This document shows, piece after piece, positions 1 to 6,757 of a stretch of 28,157 nt of DNA; position 1 is the stretch's first letter, and each line of letters begins with the position of its first letter. The stretch is taken from NCBI GenBank assembly GCA_023386495.1, contig JAEWJS010000156.1:1-28157 (forward strand), written 5' to 3'. This stretch comes from Bacillota bacterium. Its GTDB lineage: Bacteria > Bacillota > Bacilli > Paenibacillales > Paenibacillaceae. The notes below the pieces were generated by a model. The model ran no database searches. It was given only the letters and a program-made list of their open reading frames with translations, and had not been told where the DNA came from. The position numbers were made by a program, and so were the translations under genes.

Positions 1-40
1 GCCAGCGTTCGTCCTGAGCCAGGATCAAACTCTCCATTAA
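1..40 (-). rRNA. rrs: 16S ribosomal RNA, 5' end only (partial)
   Basis: The complement of bases 1-33 reads as the universal bacterial 16S start (AGAGTTTGATCCTGGCTCAG followed by GACGAACGCTGGC). By analogy with E. coli numbering the mature 5' end lies about 7 bases upstream of AGAGTTTGATC, near position 40. Transcription runs leftward out of the window, so only about 40 of some 1,550 bases are present. The 5' boundary is inferred from family knowledge and not directly visible. Confidence 0.97.
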
Positions 41-77
41 AGTTGAGTCGATATAGCTCATTACTTGTATTGCTTTT

Positions 78-133
78 CTAACGATCCAAGGATCGTTAGG
101 GCAGTTCGCTCGTTGTTCAGTTTTCAAGGAACA
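78..133 (-). promoter_or_regulatory. pre-16S leader: boxA-like antitermination site and hairpin
   Basis: On the minus strand the leader contains TGTTCCTTGAAAACT (119-133), matching the boxA-type sequence upstream of 16S in Bacillus-group rRNA operons, where Nus factors load. Closer to 16S is a perfect 10-bp inverted repeat, CTAACGATCC / GGATCGTTAG, with a 2-base centre (78-87 and 90-99). Its position suggests a leader RNA hairpin, perhaps a processing or antitermination element; that role is inferred. Confidence 0.7.
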
Positions 134-175
134 ATGTCGGTTCGTGTCGATCGCCTGTTCAGCGGCCGGAATAAG

Positions 176-205
176 AATATAACATGTTTCTTACTCACGA
201 ATCAA
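176..205 (-). promoter_or_regulatory. rRNA operon promoter, proximal (P2-like)
   Basis: On the minus strand there is TTGATT (200-205), an 18-base spacer and TATATT (176-181). Immediately upstream is an A-rich stretch (GGAAAAAGAAAACAG) resembling an UP element. The start site would fall near 170, about 130 bases before the 16S 5' end, a usual distance for Bacillus-group rrn operons. Confidence 0.6.
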
Positions 206-270
206 CTGTTTTCTTTTTCCAGCGCCGTTTACCTTCGCAGTAACGATTGGCTTGTCGCGGCTGGAGTAAC

Positions 271-299
271 AATATATCATGAGACGAAGGGCTGTACAA
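271..299 (-). promoter_or_regulatory. rRNA operon promoter, distal (P1-like)
   Basis: On the minus strand TTGTAC (294-299) is followed after exactly 17 bases by TATATT (271-276). It lies about 95 bases upstream of the second promoter, giving the tandem arrangement common in Bacillus rrn operons. On the plus strand the same bases also hold a weaker TTGTCG-17-TATCAT match (252-257 / 275-280) that could serve the small gene at 351. Confidence 0.5.
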
Positions 300-350
300 C
301 GTATACTTTTTTCCATCCAATTATGAATTGAAAGGAGCGCTTGACCATCC

Positions 351-581
351 ATGAAGCATCCCATCAGCATCTGGACGCTGAAGAAGCAGCCGCTGGCCGA
401 AGTTGCCGCCTACATTATCGGCAACGGCACCCCCCAGTTCCAAGCGAGAATGGCCGACATGCCGCTTGCCGCGTACACCGCTTTACCCGAGGACGAACAA
501 CAGGAACGACTCATCCAAGCAATCGCCTCGATGCCTGACGAGGACTATTCCGATTATCTGCTCGAATTGATCGACGAATAG
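351..581 (+). CDS. small acidic protein of unknown function (76 aa)
   Basis: I do not recognise this protein. It has 76 residues, no predicted membrane segment and no cysteine. It is mixed in character at the N-terminus and strongly acidic at the C-terminus, ending in a run of Asp/Glu with Tyr and Leu. The ATG at 351 follows AAAGGAG (331-337) with a rather long 13-base spacer. A TTG at 341 lies in another frame and too close to that ribosome binding site. The gene is single, pointing away from the rRNA operon and convergent with the XRE gene; the 30-base gap to it holds no clear terminator. It may be a small helical cytosolic protein. Coding status rests on the ribosome binding site and amino-acid composition only. 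Confidence 0.55.
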   Translation: MKHPISIWTLKKQPLAEVAAYIIGNGTPQFQARMADMPLAAYTALPEDEQQERLIQAIASMPDEDYSDYLLELIDE

Positions 582-611
582 TCTCTGCTCGAAGCATCCC
601 GGCATCAGCGC

Positions 612-830
612 TTATTCCTGCTCAGGCTGCCATTCATACAGATCGAGCACATTGCACCTGAGAGTGACCGCGATCGACGCGGCTGTCTTCAGCGGCATGA
701 CTCTCGTGTTATCCATGTAATCCTGCAATCGCTCCGGCTTCATGCGCAATGCCCCCGCAAGCTCGACCGAGCTTGCGCCCGCATCGTTCAGCCGATCCTG
801 CAGGAGACAGCTTCCCATACGCAGCTTCAT
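612..830 (-). CDS. small XRE/Cro-CI family HTH protein
   Basis: A 72-residue protein that is essentially one helix-turn-helix domain: helices around LQDRLNDAGASSVELAGALRM (split here by the turn) and a second half that includes LQDYMDNTRVMPLKTAAS, as in Cro/CI-type regulators. It ends in a DLYEW motif typical of short phage-like XRE proteins of Bacilli. I chose the ATG at 830 because GAGGG sits 6 bases upstream; the ATG at 845 has no comparable site. The gene follows the lipoprotein gene on the same strand by 72 bases with no clear terminator between them, so it may be co-transcribed. Two TATGCAC repeats lie just upstream (867-894). It probably binds DNA; its target is unknown. Confidence 0.8.
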   Translation of the reverse strand: MKLRMGSCLLQDRLNDAGASSVELAGALRMKPERLQDYMDNTRVMPLKTAASIAVTLRCNVLDLYEWQPEQE

Positions 831-866
831 TCCCATCCCTCGCATTCCACATTAGATCGCATTAAT

Positions 867-894
867 TATGCACGGTCCGCTTCTATATATGCAC
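867..894 (-). repeat. GTGCATA direct repeat upstream of the XRE gene
   Basis: TATGCAC occurs at 867-873 and again at 888-894, a centre-to-centre distance of 21 bases, two helical turns. Read toward the XRE gene these are GTGCATA-N14-GTGCATA, 37-64 bases before its start. The spacing suits a pair of operator half-sites on one face of the helix, possibly for autoregulation. That role is inference. Confidence 0.35.
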
Positions 895-902
895 ACTCCC
901 TG

Positions 903-1688
903 TCACGGGCTGTGAATCGCAATCATCTGCACGACAGGCCGTCCATCCCCTGCCAGCTGCTCTTCAGCAGCCCTCAGCTGGGAAGATCCGTCCCCGTCCA
1001 AGAAAATACCGTCTACGAACCCATGCGTATCCCGCAACCGAATAATCGCATCCCGAAGCTCACCCAGCGTGCACATCACTGAGGTTACAATTAGATGTAC
1101 ATTCCCTTCCTCGTCATACGCCATCGCTGACCGAAGACGCTCGTCATCCGGATATGGAGCTGCCTCAGCATCGGCCTGCTGCCGCCATTCCGACCCGTAA
1201 CCGCTTGCCAGTCCCATCGATATCCCGCCCTGCGCCCAATAGCGGCTGCGGTCTGCCATCTGCAGCTCCTCCGCGCTTGCGGCAACTTGCACAGACAATT
1301 CGCCATTCGTCTTGTCATACACCAGCGTGCCTCTTGCATATTTGACATTGAACCAGCCTGACCCATACCCGCCGGGTTCGCCTGCGGCAGGCTGATCGTC
1401 TTCGACCGCAATACTGAGCAACTGATTATCGTAGAAAAAGCCGCCGTTAATGCCCGTTAATCCGGCATGCGTAACGTTCGAGCGGATCGCCACGAGGTCC
1501 ACAAGATCAGGATCGACGCGGAGCATATGCATGCGAACCCCGTTCGCAGAATCTTCCGCGATGCCGTAAGCGTAGGACTGCGCTTGTTCGTCGGCTCGGT
1601 CTTCCGACTGTGTTCCGCTCCCGCTGCAGCCCGCCATACAGAATAGCAGAGCGAGTAACGTTATGCCACTCCATACTCGCTTCATCAT
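903..1688 (-). CDS. lipoprotein with phosphodiester glycosidase (NAGPA-type) domain
   Basis: A secreted lipoprotein of 261 residues. Residues 1-21 form a lipoprotein signal (basic start, hydrophobic core, MAGC lipobox with Cys21), followed by a short Ser/Gly/Asp/Glu-rich linker. The rest matches the phosphodiester glycosidase family (N-acetylglucosamine-1-phosphodiester alpha-N-acetylglucosaminidase, DUF2233): INGGFF near 80-85, QGGIS near 153-157 and the signature LDGDGSSQ near 230-237. The family hydrolyses sugar-phosphodiester bonds, so a role on cell-surface or environmental glycans is likely; the substrate is not known. The open frame extends upstream into the AraC gene, but the signal peptide fixes the start at one of two adjacent ATGs (1688 or 1685). 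These overlap the AraC stop codon, implying translational coupling. Confidence 0.85.
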   Translation of the reverse strand: MMKRVWSGITLLALLFCMAGCSGSGTQSEDRADEQAQSYAYGIAEDSANGVRMHMLRVDPDLVDLVAIRSNVTHAGLTGINGGFFYDNQLLSIAVEDDQPAAGEPGGYGSGWFNVKYARGTLVYDKTNGELSVQVAASAEELQMADRSRYWAQGGISMGLASGYGSEWRQQADAEAAPYPDDERLRSAMAYDEEGNVHLIVTSVMCTLGELRDAIIRLRDTHGFVDGIFLDGDGSSQLRAAEEQLAGDGRPVVQMIAIHSP

Positions 1689-2575
1689 CTTCGCATTCGC
1701 ATCCCTTCTCGGTAACGGCGCGGCGTCATGCCGACTACACGCTTGAATAATTGGACGAAGTAGGACGGATTCGTCAGCCCGACCTGAGCGCCGATCGCCT
1801 CGATCGACAGCATCGAGATCTGCAGATGCCGGCAAGCTTCCTTCATGCGCCGGGCCGTCAAATAATCGGTAATGCTGCTGCCCGTCTCCTGGCGGAACAC
1901 CCGCGATACGTAGGAGCTGGACAGATGGAGATCGCCGGCGAGTCGCTCCAGGTCGAACGGCTCGGCATAATGCATCTCCAGCCATTCCATAATGGCTTCC
2001 GAATACCGTACGGGCCGATGCCCGTTTTCAAGCCCTTCCCTCGCCCCAGCCAGCCCCCGCATGGAGCCGAGCAGTTGCAACAGATAGACGGCGCACGTCT
2101 CAATCGCTGCGGTTGGCTGAATCTCTTGACGGTAAGACCGCTCCGCCGCATCGACAACCTCTTCGATATAGCCTGCCTGATCCGAGAGGTCGAATGCCTG
2201 AATCGGCGACCTTCCCTTCCATAAGGATAGAAAAAGTCGATGATGCTCTGGATAGGGTCGCATGAACGGTTCAAGCGCAACCGGATCGAAATGCAAGAGC
2301 GTTCTTACATATCTAGCGTCCAGGTTCTCGAGATGAATGCGTACGTTGTGCAATTGGAACGGCTGGAAGCAGAACAGCATGCCGCGTTGGATCGCGTACG
2401 ATTGCCGTTCGACGAACACATGGCCTTCGCCTTCGTGGACGAATAGATACTCGCAGCCCTGATGCCAGTGGTAGTACCCCTGAAACCCGCTCCCTCCGAG
2501 CGATTGCTGCCGATGCGACCAGATGTAAGGCGCCTGAGAAAAATCGAAGTGCTGAAACAGCCTGTTCGCGCGCAT
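1685..2575 (-). CDS. AraC family transcriptional regulator
   Basis: A 296-residue regulator. The N-terminal half looks like a cupin-type sensing domain (YYHWHQGCEYLFVHEGEGHV and FQPFQLHNVRIH). The C-terminal 100 residues carry the two AraC helix-turn-helix motifs: DLERLAGDLHLSSSYVSRVF and then IGAQVGLTNPSYFVQLFKR, ending GMTPRRYRE. The start is placed at the ATG at 2575, because family members begin shortly before the cupin; the 48 residues of upstream open frame look non-coding and cover a TATAAT box (2655-2660). The Shine-Dalgarno match is weak (GAGG, 3 bases away), so the exact start is uncertain. Its stop overlaps the lipoprotein start by 4 bases, and it is divergent from the GH88 hydrolase, the likely regulatory target. 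Confidence 0.85.
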   Translation of the reverse strand: MRANRLFQHFDFSQAPYIWSHRQQSLGGSGFQGYYHWHQGCEYLFVHEGEGHVFVERQSYAIQRGMLFCFQPFQLHNVRIHLENLDARYVRTLLHFDPVALEPFMRPYPEHHRLFLSLWKGRSPIQAFDLSDQAGYIEEVVDAAERSYRQEIQPTAAIETCAVYLLQLLGSMRGLAGAREGLENGHRPVRYSEAIMEWLEMHYAEPFDLERLAGDLHLSSSYVSRVFRQETGSSITDYLTARRMKEACRHLQISMLSIEAIGAQVGLTNPSYFVQLFKRVVGMTPRRYREGMRMRR

Positions 2576-2635
2576 AAGCCTCGCTTCCGCCCCGATGATG
2601 ACAACAGAGCAACATTTTCTCCCATTGTACCGCAA

Positions 2636-2662
2636 TCTCGATCTAGCGAGAACCATTATACT
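2636..2662. promoter_or_regulatory. divergent promoter region between AraC and GH88 genes
   Basis: On the minus strand TATAAT (2655-2660) is a consensus -10 box for the AraC gene. The plus strand has TATACT overlapping it (2657-2662), a possible -10 for GH88. Neither has a good -35, as expected for an activator-dependent promoter. Next to them is an inverted repeat TCTCG-N6-CGAGA (2636-2651), a candidate operator. Confidence 0.4.
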
Positions 2663-2691
2663 ACTAGTAAAAAAGAGAGGTTGGATGCAGC

Positions 2692-3804
2692 ATGAGTACG
2701 GAATGGATCGCGGCGACAATGGAGCGCCTCGAAGCGAAGGTCGACCGCATGATCGTGCAGATCGGCGAGAAGTCGCCTCACGCGGCAGGCAAGGATGGCG
2801 TCTATAACGACGGCGGGATCGATTGGTGGACGTCCGGGTTCTGGCCGGGTATGCTCTGGGTCATGCACGACTATACGGGCAAACCGCATTACAAGGAAGC
2901 GGCATGGCGCTGGGATGCCATGCTCGAGCAATGCTTCCGCCAGCATCCGAATGAGCTTCACCATGACGTCGGATTCCAATTCCTGCCTACTGCCGTCATG
3001 AAGCATGAGGTGACAGGCGATCAGGAAGGGCTGCGAATCGGGATCGAGGCGGCGAATTTCTTGGCGGGCCGCTTCAATCCCGAGGGCAATTTCATCCGCG
3101 CGTGGAACGGCGATAACGCCGGTTGGGCGATCATCGACTGCATGATGAACTTGTCGCTCCTCTTCTGGGCGAGCCGCATAACAGGCGACCCGCGCTACAA
3201 GCACATCGCGATCAAGCATGCGGATACGTCGCTCGCGCATGCGGTTCGGGATGACGGGTCCGTCTGCCACATCCTCTCGTTCGATGCGGAGACAGGCGCA
3301 TTCATCGAGGCGTTCGGCGGACAGGGATTATCCCTCGTCTCCGCTTGGAGCCGAGGCAACGCTTGGGCGCTGTACGGCTTTGCGAACACGTACCGCCACA
3401 CGGGCGAACAGCGCTTCCTGCAGGCTGCGAAGCGAATCGCGCATTACTTTATCGCCGCGCTTCCGGATGACAGCGTGCCTTATTGGGATTTCCGCCTGCC
3501 GGAGAGCGACGGCGCGCCGCGTGATTCCTCGGCCGCCGCGATTGCGGCTTCCGGCCTGCTCGAGATTGCAGACCATGTACCGCAAGCCGAACAGCGGTTG
3601 TATCGGAATGCCGCGCATCGCATCTTGCAATCGCTGACCGACAGTTATGCCACATGGGACCGGCCGGACCATGAAGCCATCCTGCTCCATGCGACCGGGC
3701 ATGCCCCGCAGGGCGACAATATCGACGTCTCGCTCATCTATGGAGACTACTTCTTCGTCGAGGCGATGGCGAAGCTGAACGGGTGGCAGCGGCGAATGTT
3801 TTAG
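2692..3804 (+). CDS. GH88 unsaturated glucuronyl hydrolase
   Basis: A 370-residue cytosolic enzyme, close to the 377 residues of the Bacillus sp. GL1 unsaturated glucuronyl hydrolase. It has the family motifs of the alpha6/alpha6 barrel: WWTSGFWPGMLW (45-56), HHDVGF (90-95), IIDCMMNL (147-154), AWSRGNAWALYGF and SAAAIAASGLLE. Asp92 and Asp149 correspond to the two catalytic aspartates (Asp88 and Asp149) described for that enzyme. The family removes the 4,5-unsaturated uronic acid left by polysaccharide lyases on glycosaminoglycan- or gellan-type oligosaccharides. There is no signal peptide, so it acts on imported oligosaccharides. No lyase or transporter is in the window. The ATG at 2692 follows AGAGAGG by 11 bases. 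The divergent AraC protein probably controls it. Confidence 0.93.
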   Translation: MSTEWIAATMERLEAKVDRMIVQIGEKSPHAAGKDGVYNDGGIDWWTSGFWPGMLWVMHDYTGKPHYKEAAWRWDAMLEQCFRQHPNELHHDVGFQFLPTAVMKHEVTGDQEGLRIGIEAANFLAGRFNPEGNFIRAWNGDNAGWAIIDCMMNLSLLFWASRITGDPRYKHIAIKHADTSLAHAVRDDGSVCHILSFDAETGAFIEAFGGQGLSLVSAWSRGNAWALYGFANTYRHTGEQRFLQAAKRIAHYFIAALPDDSVPYWDFRLPESDGAPRDSSAAAIAASGLLEIADHVPQAEQRLYRNAAHRILQSLTDSYATWDRPDHEAILLHATGHAPQGDNIDVSLIYGDYFFVEAMAKLNGWQRRMF

Positions 3805-3810
3805 TTAGAA

Positions 3811-3855
3811 AATAGGGCAGCACAAGCGACCCGCGATCGCCTGTGCTGCCCTATT
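3811..3855. terminator. bidirectional terminator between GH88 and isomerase genes
   Basis: A perfect 14-bp inverted repeat, AATAGGGCAGCACA (3811-3824) and TGTGCTGCCCTATT (3842-3855), with a further GCGA/TCGC pairing inside the loop. It sits between two convergent genes and has A/T-rich flanks on both sides, so it should stop transcription from both. Confidence 0.9.
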
Positions 3856-3880
3856 CTTATGCGCGTTGCAGCCGTGCCGA

Positions 3881-4717
3881 TTAGCCGGCAGCGATATATT
3901 CCTCCACGATCGGGCGAATCCGTTCGAGCCCGTCCCACATCGAACCGGGACCGTCATAGATGAGCACCACGGCGCCGTTATAGCCGGTATCGCGCAGCGT
4001 CTCCAGGCAGAGCCGGAACTCCGCCTCGTCGGGCAGCCCTTGCGCATCGTAATGCGCTTTGGCATGAACGGAGACGCTGCTAGGCAGGACCAGCTTGAAC
4101 TCGTCGTATTTCATTGGCGCTTGGAAGTTGCCGAAGTCGGTAATGAATCCAATCTCGCCCTTCGTTTCTTGCAGCAACTGCACGCAGCTTGAGCCGGTCG
4201 ACGTCAACGACCGGAAATTCTCGCTTACGACGCGTACGCCCTTTTGCTTCGCATAGGCCGCAAGCTCCGTCAGACAAGCCGCAGACTGCTGAAGGGCGGC
4301 TTGATTAGCAGGCTGCGCATCGCCCGCAATGACGCGAATTTGCTTCGCTCCTGCACGGGAAGCGACTTCGATCCATCGACGAATGTAGGCCATGTCGGCG
4401 TCCAGTCGATCCTGATCAGTCGACGTGAGGTCGCCGTAATCGAGCAGCAGCGTATCGAAGCTAATCGCTGCCGCCTCGAAAGCTTGCCGAAGCTTGTCCA
4501 AGTAATCGGAGTCGGTGCTCGGCAGATGAAAATGACACACCTCAACCGCACGGTAGCCGCGCCTAGCAGCCTCCGCAGGCAGTTGAAGCAGTTCAAGCTC
4601 CTCCGGCTGATCTTGGAGCTTCGTAACATGGGTACGGTGCTCTGCATCCCATTCCGTCCACCGCAATGGACCAAGGATTCGGTGCAGACTCCAGGTGCTG
4701 ATCGATAAATAGGACAT
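3881..4717 (-). CDS. sugar phosphate isomerase/epimerase-like TIM-barrel protein
   Basis: A 278-residue protein of the xylose-isomerase-like TIM-barrel family. Visible landmarks are YRAVEVCHFHLP (55-66), then VSENFRS (164-170), FITDFGNFQ (191-199) and SVHAKA (216-221). Glu166, Asp194 and His218 are candidate metal ligands in the usual order. The usual fourth acidic ligand near the end appears within LIYDGPG (252-258), with Asp rather than Glu. The family isomerises or epimerises keto-sugars or inositol derivatives; the substrate cannot be read from sequence. The start at 4717 has AGGAG 10 bases upstream; the longer open frame would run into the divergent neighbour. It stands alone, facing a shared terminator with GH88, and could act in the same carbohydrate context. 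Confidence 0.82.
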   Translation of the reverse strand: MSYLSISTWSLHRILGPLRWTEWDAEHRTHVTKLQDQPEELELLQLPAEAARRGYRAVEVCHFHLPSTDSDYLDKLRQAFEAAAISFDTLLLDYGDLTSTDQDRLDADMAYIRRWIEVASRAGAKQIRVIAGDAQPANQAALQQSAACLTELAAYAKQKGVRVVSENFRSLTSTGSSCVQLLQETKGEIGFITDFGNFQAPMKYDEFKLVLPSSVSVHAKAHYDAQGLPDEAEFRLCLETLRDTGYNGAVVLIYDGPGSMWDGLERIRPIVEEYIAAG

Positions 4718-4784
4718 TCCTATCGTACTCCTCTCGGGAATTAGATGGTCTAGGGCATAGCTTGCGTCCCTGTTCGTACGCGTA

Positions 4785-4813
4785 TTGGCTGTCGCCAAGC
4801 AGGGGAATACTAT
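4785..4813 (+). promoter_or_regulatory. promoter of the arginine-deiminase-like gene
   Basis: TTGGCT (4785-4790), a 17-base spacer and TACTAT (4808-4813). The predicted transcript would begin near 4820, about 47 bases before the TTG start codon with its GGAGGAGG site. Confidence 0.5.
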
Positions 4814-4866
4814 TCCGCACGTTAACAGCATCGCGGCCAGCCGATGCTGACGGAGGAGGACTAGGC

Positions 4867-5892
4867 TTGGAGAGCTTGGAGAGCTTGGACAACCGTAAGG
4901 AACAGAATATAGCACCGCAGAAGAAATCGAAGGAACTCGTGCAAGCGTCATTCTCGGAGCCCAACATCCTGCAAGCGAACTGGGGAGAACGATGGGGCTT
5001 CGATTGCCCGACAGGCCGAATCCGCAAAGTGCTCGTTCACCGGCCCGGGCCAGAGGTCAATCTCGTCCATGACGATGCCTACGCCATCGAGGCCGGCCCC
5101 GTCGTGCTTCAGCATATTCGAGGCAACAAGGGCAAGCATCCGGGTACCCCGATTGATCTTGCGCTGCTGCAGCAACAGCATGATGCGTTGACCGCCGTGT
5201 TGAAAGACGAAGGCGTCGAGGTGATCGAGCTGATGCCTGGCGGTATTGAAGACAACCAGCCGGATCGCGTCTTCACGCGCGATCTGGGTTCAGTCGTCCC
5301 TGGAGGCATCATTTTGTCTCGTTTGGCGTTGTACGTCCGCTATGGCGAGATGCCGGCTGCACAGCAGGCTCTCGCGAGGCTTGGCATGCCGATCCTCGGC
5401 ATGATTCAAGGCCAGGGCTACATGGAAGGAGGCAGCTTCACGCTCGTTCATGAACGGCTTGCCTTGGTCGGGCGATCGGAGCGCGTGAATGTATCAGGCA
5501 TCGATCAGTTGCGCGCACTGCTTGCCCCGCAAGGCATCGAGCTCGTCGTTGTCGATTTGCCTGCCTCGCTGATCCACTTGGACGAAGCCCTTGTCATGAT
5601 CGATCGGGATGCCGCGCTCGTCGATATCGGTCTCCTGCCCTACTGGCTGCTGGAGAAGCTTCAGAAGCTAGGCATCCGTCTCTACCAGGTCGACCCGCGA
5701 GACCCGTCGCTGACGATTAACTGCCTTGCTGTCGCGCCTGGGCGAATCATGGTCTCATCCGCCGGGAAGTACACGAACGAGCTTCTCGCCGGCAGCGGAT
5801 TCGAGCTGCTGCCTGTTGACGTGACGGAGCTGGTCAAGCTGGGCGGCAGCATTCACTGCGCGACGTTGCCGTTGATCAGGGACCGAGCATAA
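4867..5892 (+). CDS. arginine deiminase/amidinotransferase-superfamily enzyme (TTG start)
   Basis: A guanidino-group-modifying enzyme of the arginine deiminase/DDAH/amidinotransferase superfamily (pentein fold). With the start chosen here it has 341 residues. The signatures are in order: FTRDLG (136-141), MEGGSF (186-191, Glu187), LIHLDEAL (235-242, His237) and GGSIHCAT (326-333, nucleophile Cys331). The catalytic set looks complete, so it should hydrolyse or transfer the amidino group of an arginine-like substrate; which one is unknown. GGAGGAGG (4852-4859) sits 7 bases before an in-frame TTG at 4867, a much better start than the ATG at 4762, which lies upstream of the likely promoter. The N-terminal 30 residues are variable and begin with a short repeat (ESLESLD). 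Confidence 0.85.
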   Translation: MESLESLDNRKEQNIAPQKKSKELVQASFSEPNILQANWGERWGFDCPTGRIRKVLVHRPGPEVNLVHDDAYAIEAGPVVLQHIRGNKGKHPGTPIDLALLQQQHDALTAVLKDEGVEVIELMPGGIEDNQPDRVFTRDLGSVVPGGIILSRLALYVRYGEMPAAQQALARLGMPILGMIQGQGYMEGGSFTLVHERLALVGRSERVNVSGIDQLRALLAPQGIELVVVDLPASLIHLDEALVMIDRDAALVDIGLLPYWLLEKLQKLGIRLYQVDPRDPSLTINCLAVAPGRIMVSSAGKYTNELLAGSGFELLPVDVTELVKLGGSIHCATLPLIRDRA

Positions 5893-5943
5893 TCGCCCAG
5901 AGTGCCGCGATTGTTAACCCATTCTTCATCAAGCGAACCGTTC

Positions 5944-5970
5944 ATGAGAGAATTCTCACGAGAATCTCAT
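5944..5970. repeat. imperfect inverted repeat upstream of the NlpC/P60 gene
   Basis: ATGAGA, a 3-base GAA bulge and TTCTC (5944-5957) are followed after AC by GAGAATCTCAT (5960-5970), so 11 of 11 bases of the right arm pair. It lies between the arginine-deiminase-like gene and the next promoter. No T-run follows, so it is more likely a protein-binding dyad than a terminator. Confidence 0.4.
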
Positions 5971-6038
5971 AAAGCAACAAATGCTTCGGCCCTGCGGTAT
6001 TTCTCCCTTCATGCTGCAAAAGTAGGGGTTCACGGCTG

Positions 6039-6047
6039 TGTTATAGT
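6039..6047 (+). promoter_or_regulatory. extended -10 promoter of the NlpC/P60 gene
   Basis: TGTTATAGT (6039-6047) matches an extended -10 box (TGn then TATAGT), about 53 bases before the start codon. No convincing -35 is present at the expected distance, which is typical for this promoter class. Confidence 0.45.
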
Positions 6048-6099
6048 ATCGCTAGAGCAAGCTCCTACATTCATCGACACGGAGGGACAACATTAGAAC

Positions 6100-6579
6100 A
6101 TGCCAACTAGCAAACTCCTGAAATTGTTGCTGAACGCCAGCCTATGCCTGTCCTTTGGACTATCGATCGCGATGTTCGGACCTGCGACGCAGGTCGACGC
6201 AGCGACGAAGCAATCGCGTGAATTGATTGCCGTCGGCGAAGATCTGCTCGGGACTCCCTATCGATTAGGTGCGCCGAAGGGCGCTACGCATGTGTTCGAC
6301 TGCTCATCGTTTACGCAGTACATATTCAATGAGCTCGGCGTCGAACTCCCCCGTACATCTCGCGATCAAGCCGAAGTCGGCGAGAAGGTAGACCGCGGCA
6401 GCCTTAGCCAGGGCGACCTGATCTTCTTCCGCACCACGGGCAAATCGATCGGCCATGTGGCCGTCTATATCGGTGACGGCAAAATGATCCACGCGTCCAG
6501 CAGCAAAGGCATCTCGATCACCGAGGTGGATTCGTCCTACTGGAAGAAACGCTACGTTACAGCCCGCCGCATTTTGTAG
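6100..6579 (+). CDS. secreted NlpC/P60 family cell-wall endopeptidase
   Basis: A 159-residue secreted protein. Residues 1-34 are a signal peptide (Lys-rich start, long hydrophobic stretch, cleavage expected near VDA/AT). The remainder is a single NlpC/P60 (C40) domain: LLGTPYRLG, FDCSSFTQYIF with nucleophile Cys68, LPRTSRDQ, GDLIFF, GHVAVYIGDG with His119 and MIHASSS with His131. The Cys-His-His triad is intact. Such enzymes cleave the D-gamma-glutamyl to diamino-acid bond in peptidoglycan stem peptides. There is no separate SH3 or LysM wall-binding domain, so this is a minimal form. The ATG is preceded by GGAGGG with a long 13-base spacer; an in-frame TAG two codons upstream rules out an earlier start. 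Confidence 0.93.
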   Translation: MPTSKLLKLLLNASLCLSFGLSIAMFGPATQVDAATKQSRELIAVGEDLLGTPYRLGAPKGATHVFDCSSFTQYIFNELGVELPRTSRDQAEVGEKVDRGSLSQGDLIFFRTTGKSIGHVAVYIGDGKMIHASSSKGISITEVDSSYWKKRYVTARRIL

Positions 6580-6757
6580 CTCAGTTGTGATCACGATGTG
6601 GTTCGGGAAGCATATTCGACGTCGAATCTTGAACGCTGGCGAAAGTTCCGGTGCTCATGTAGCTTTGACTACACTCCGCTCCTCACTTTCTACCATCGTC
6701 CAACCTTCTCGGTGCTGACAACTGAGCATTTTGAAATGTATAGACCCATCTTGCAAG
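6580..6757. other. intergenic stretch with a 14-bp perfect palindrome
   Basis: Open frames crossing this region look non-coding. It contains the perfect palindrome ATTCGACGTCGAAT at 6614-6627, 35 bases after the NlpC/P60 stop. It does not resemble a terminator (no T-run) and could be a binding site. I see nothing else there. Confidence 0.35.

Noticed and set aside
341..538. TTG-initiated frame overlapping the small gene at 351
   Set aside because: The ribosome binding site is only 3 bases from that TTG, and the product is Arg/His-rich and unlike a protein.
1689..1985. 99-residue N-terminal extension of the phosphodiester glycosidase
   Set aside because: It lies fully inside the AraC HTH coding region, and the lipoprotein signal peptide begins at 1688/1685.
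3781..3800. GGGTGGCAGCGGCG resembling a T-box motif
   Set aside because: It lies within the GH88 coding end and lacks the T-box context.
4718..4951. 78-residue N-terminal extension of the isomerase-like protein
   Set aside because: It overlaps the promoter and 5' end of the divergent arginine-deiminase-like gene and has no family similarity; a ribosome binding site supports 4717.
5902..6096. Open frame of 64 residues before the NlpC/P60 gene
   Set aside because: It spans the dyad and the extended -10 promoter, has no ribosome binding site, and its composition is not protein-like.
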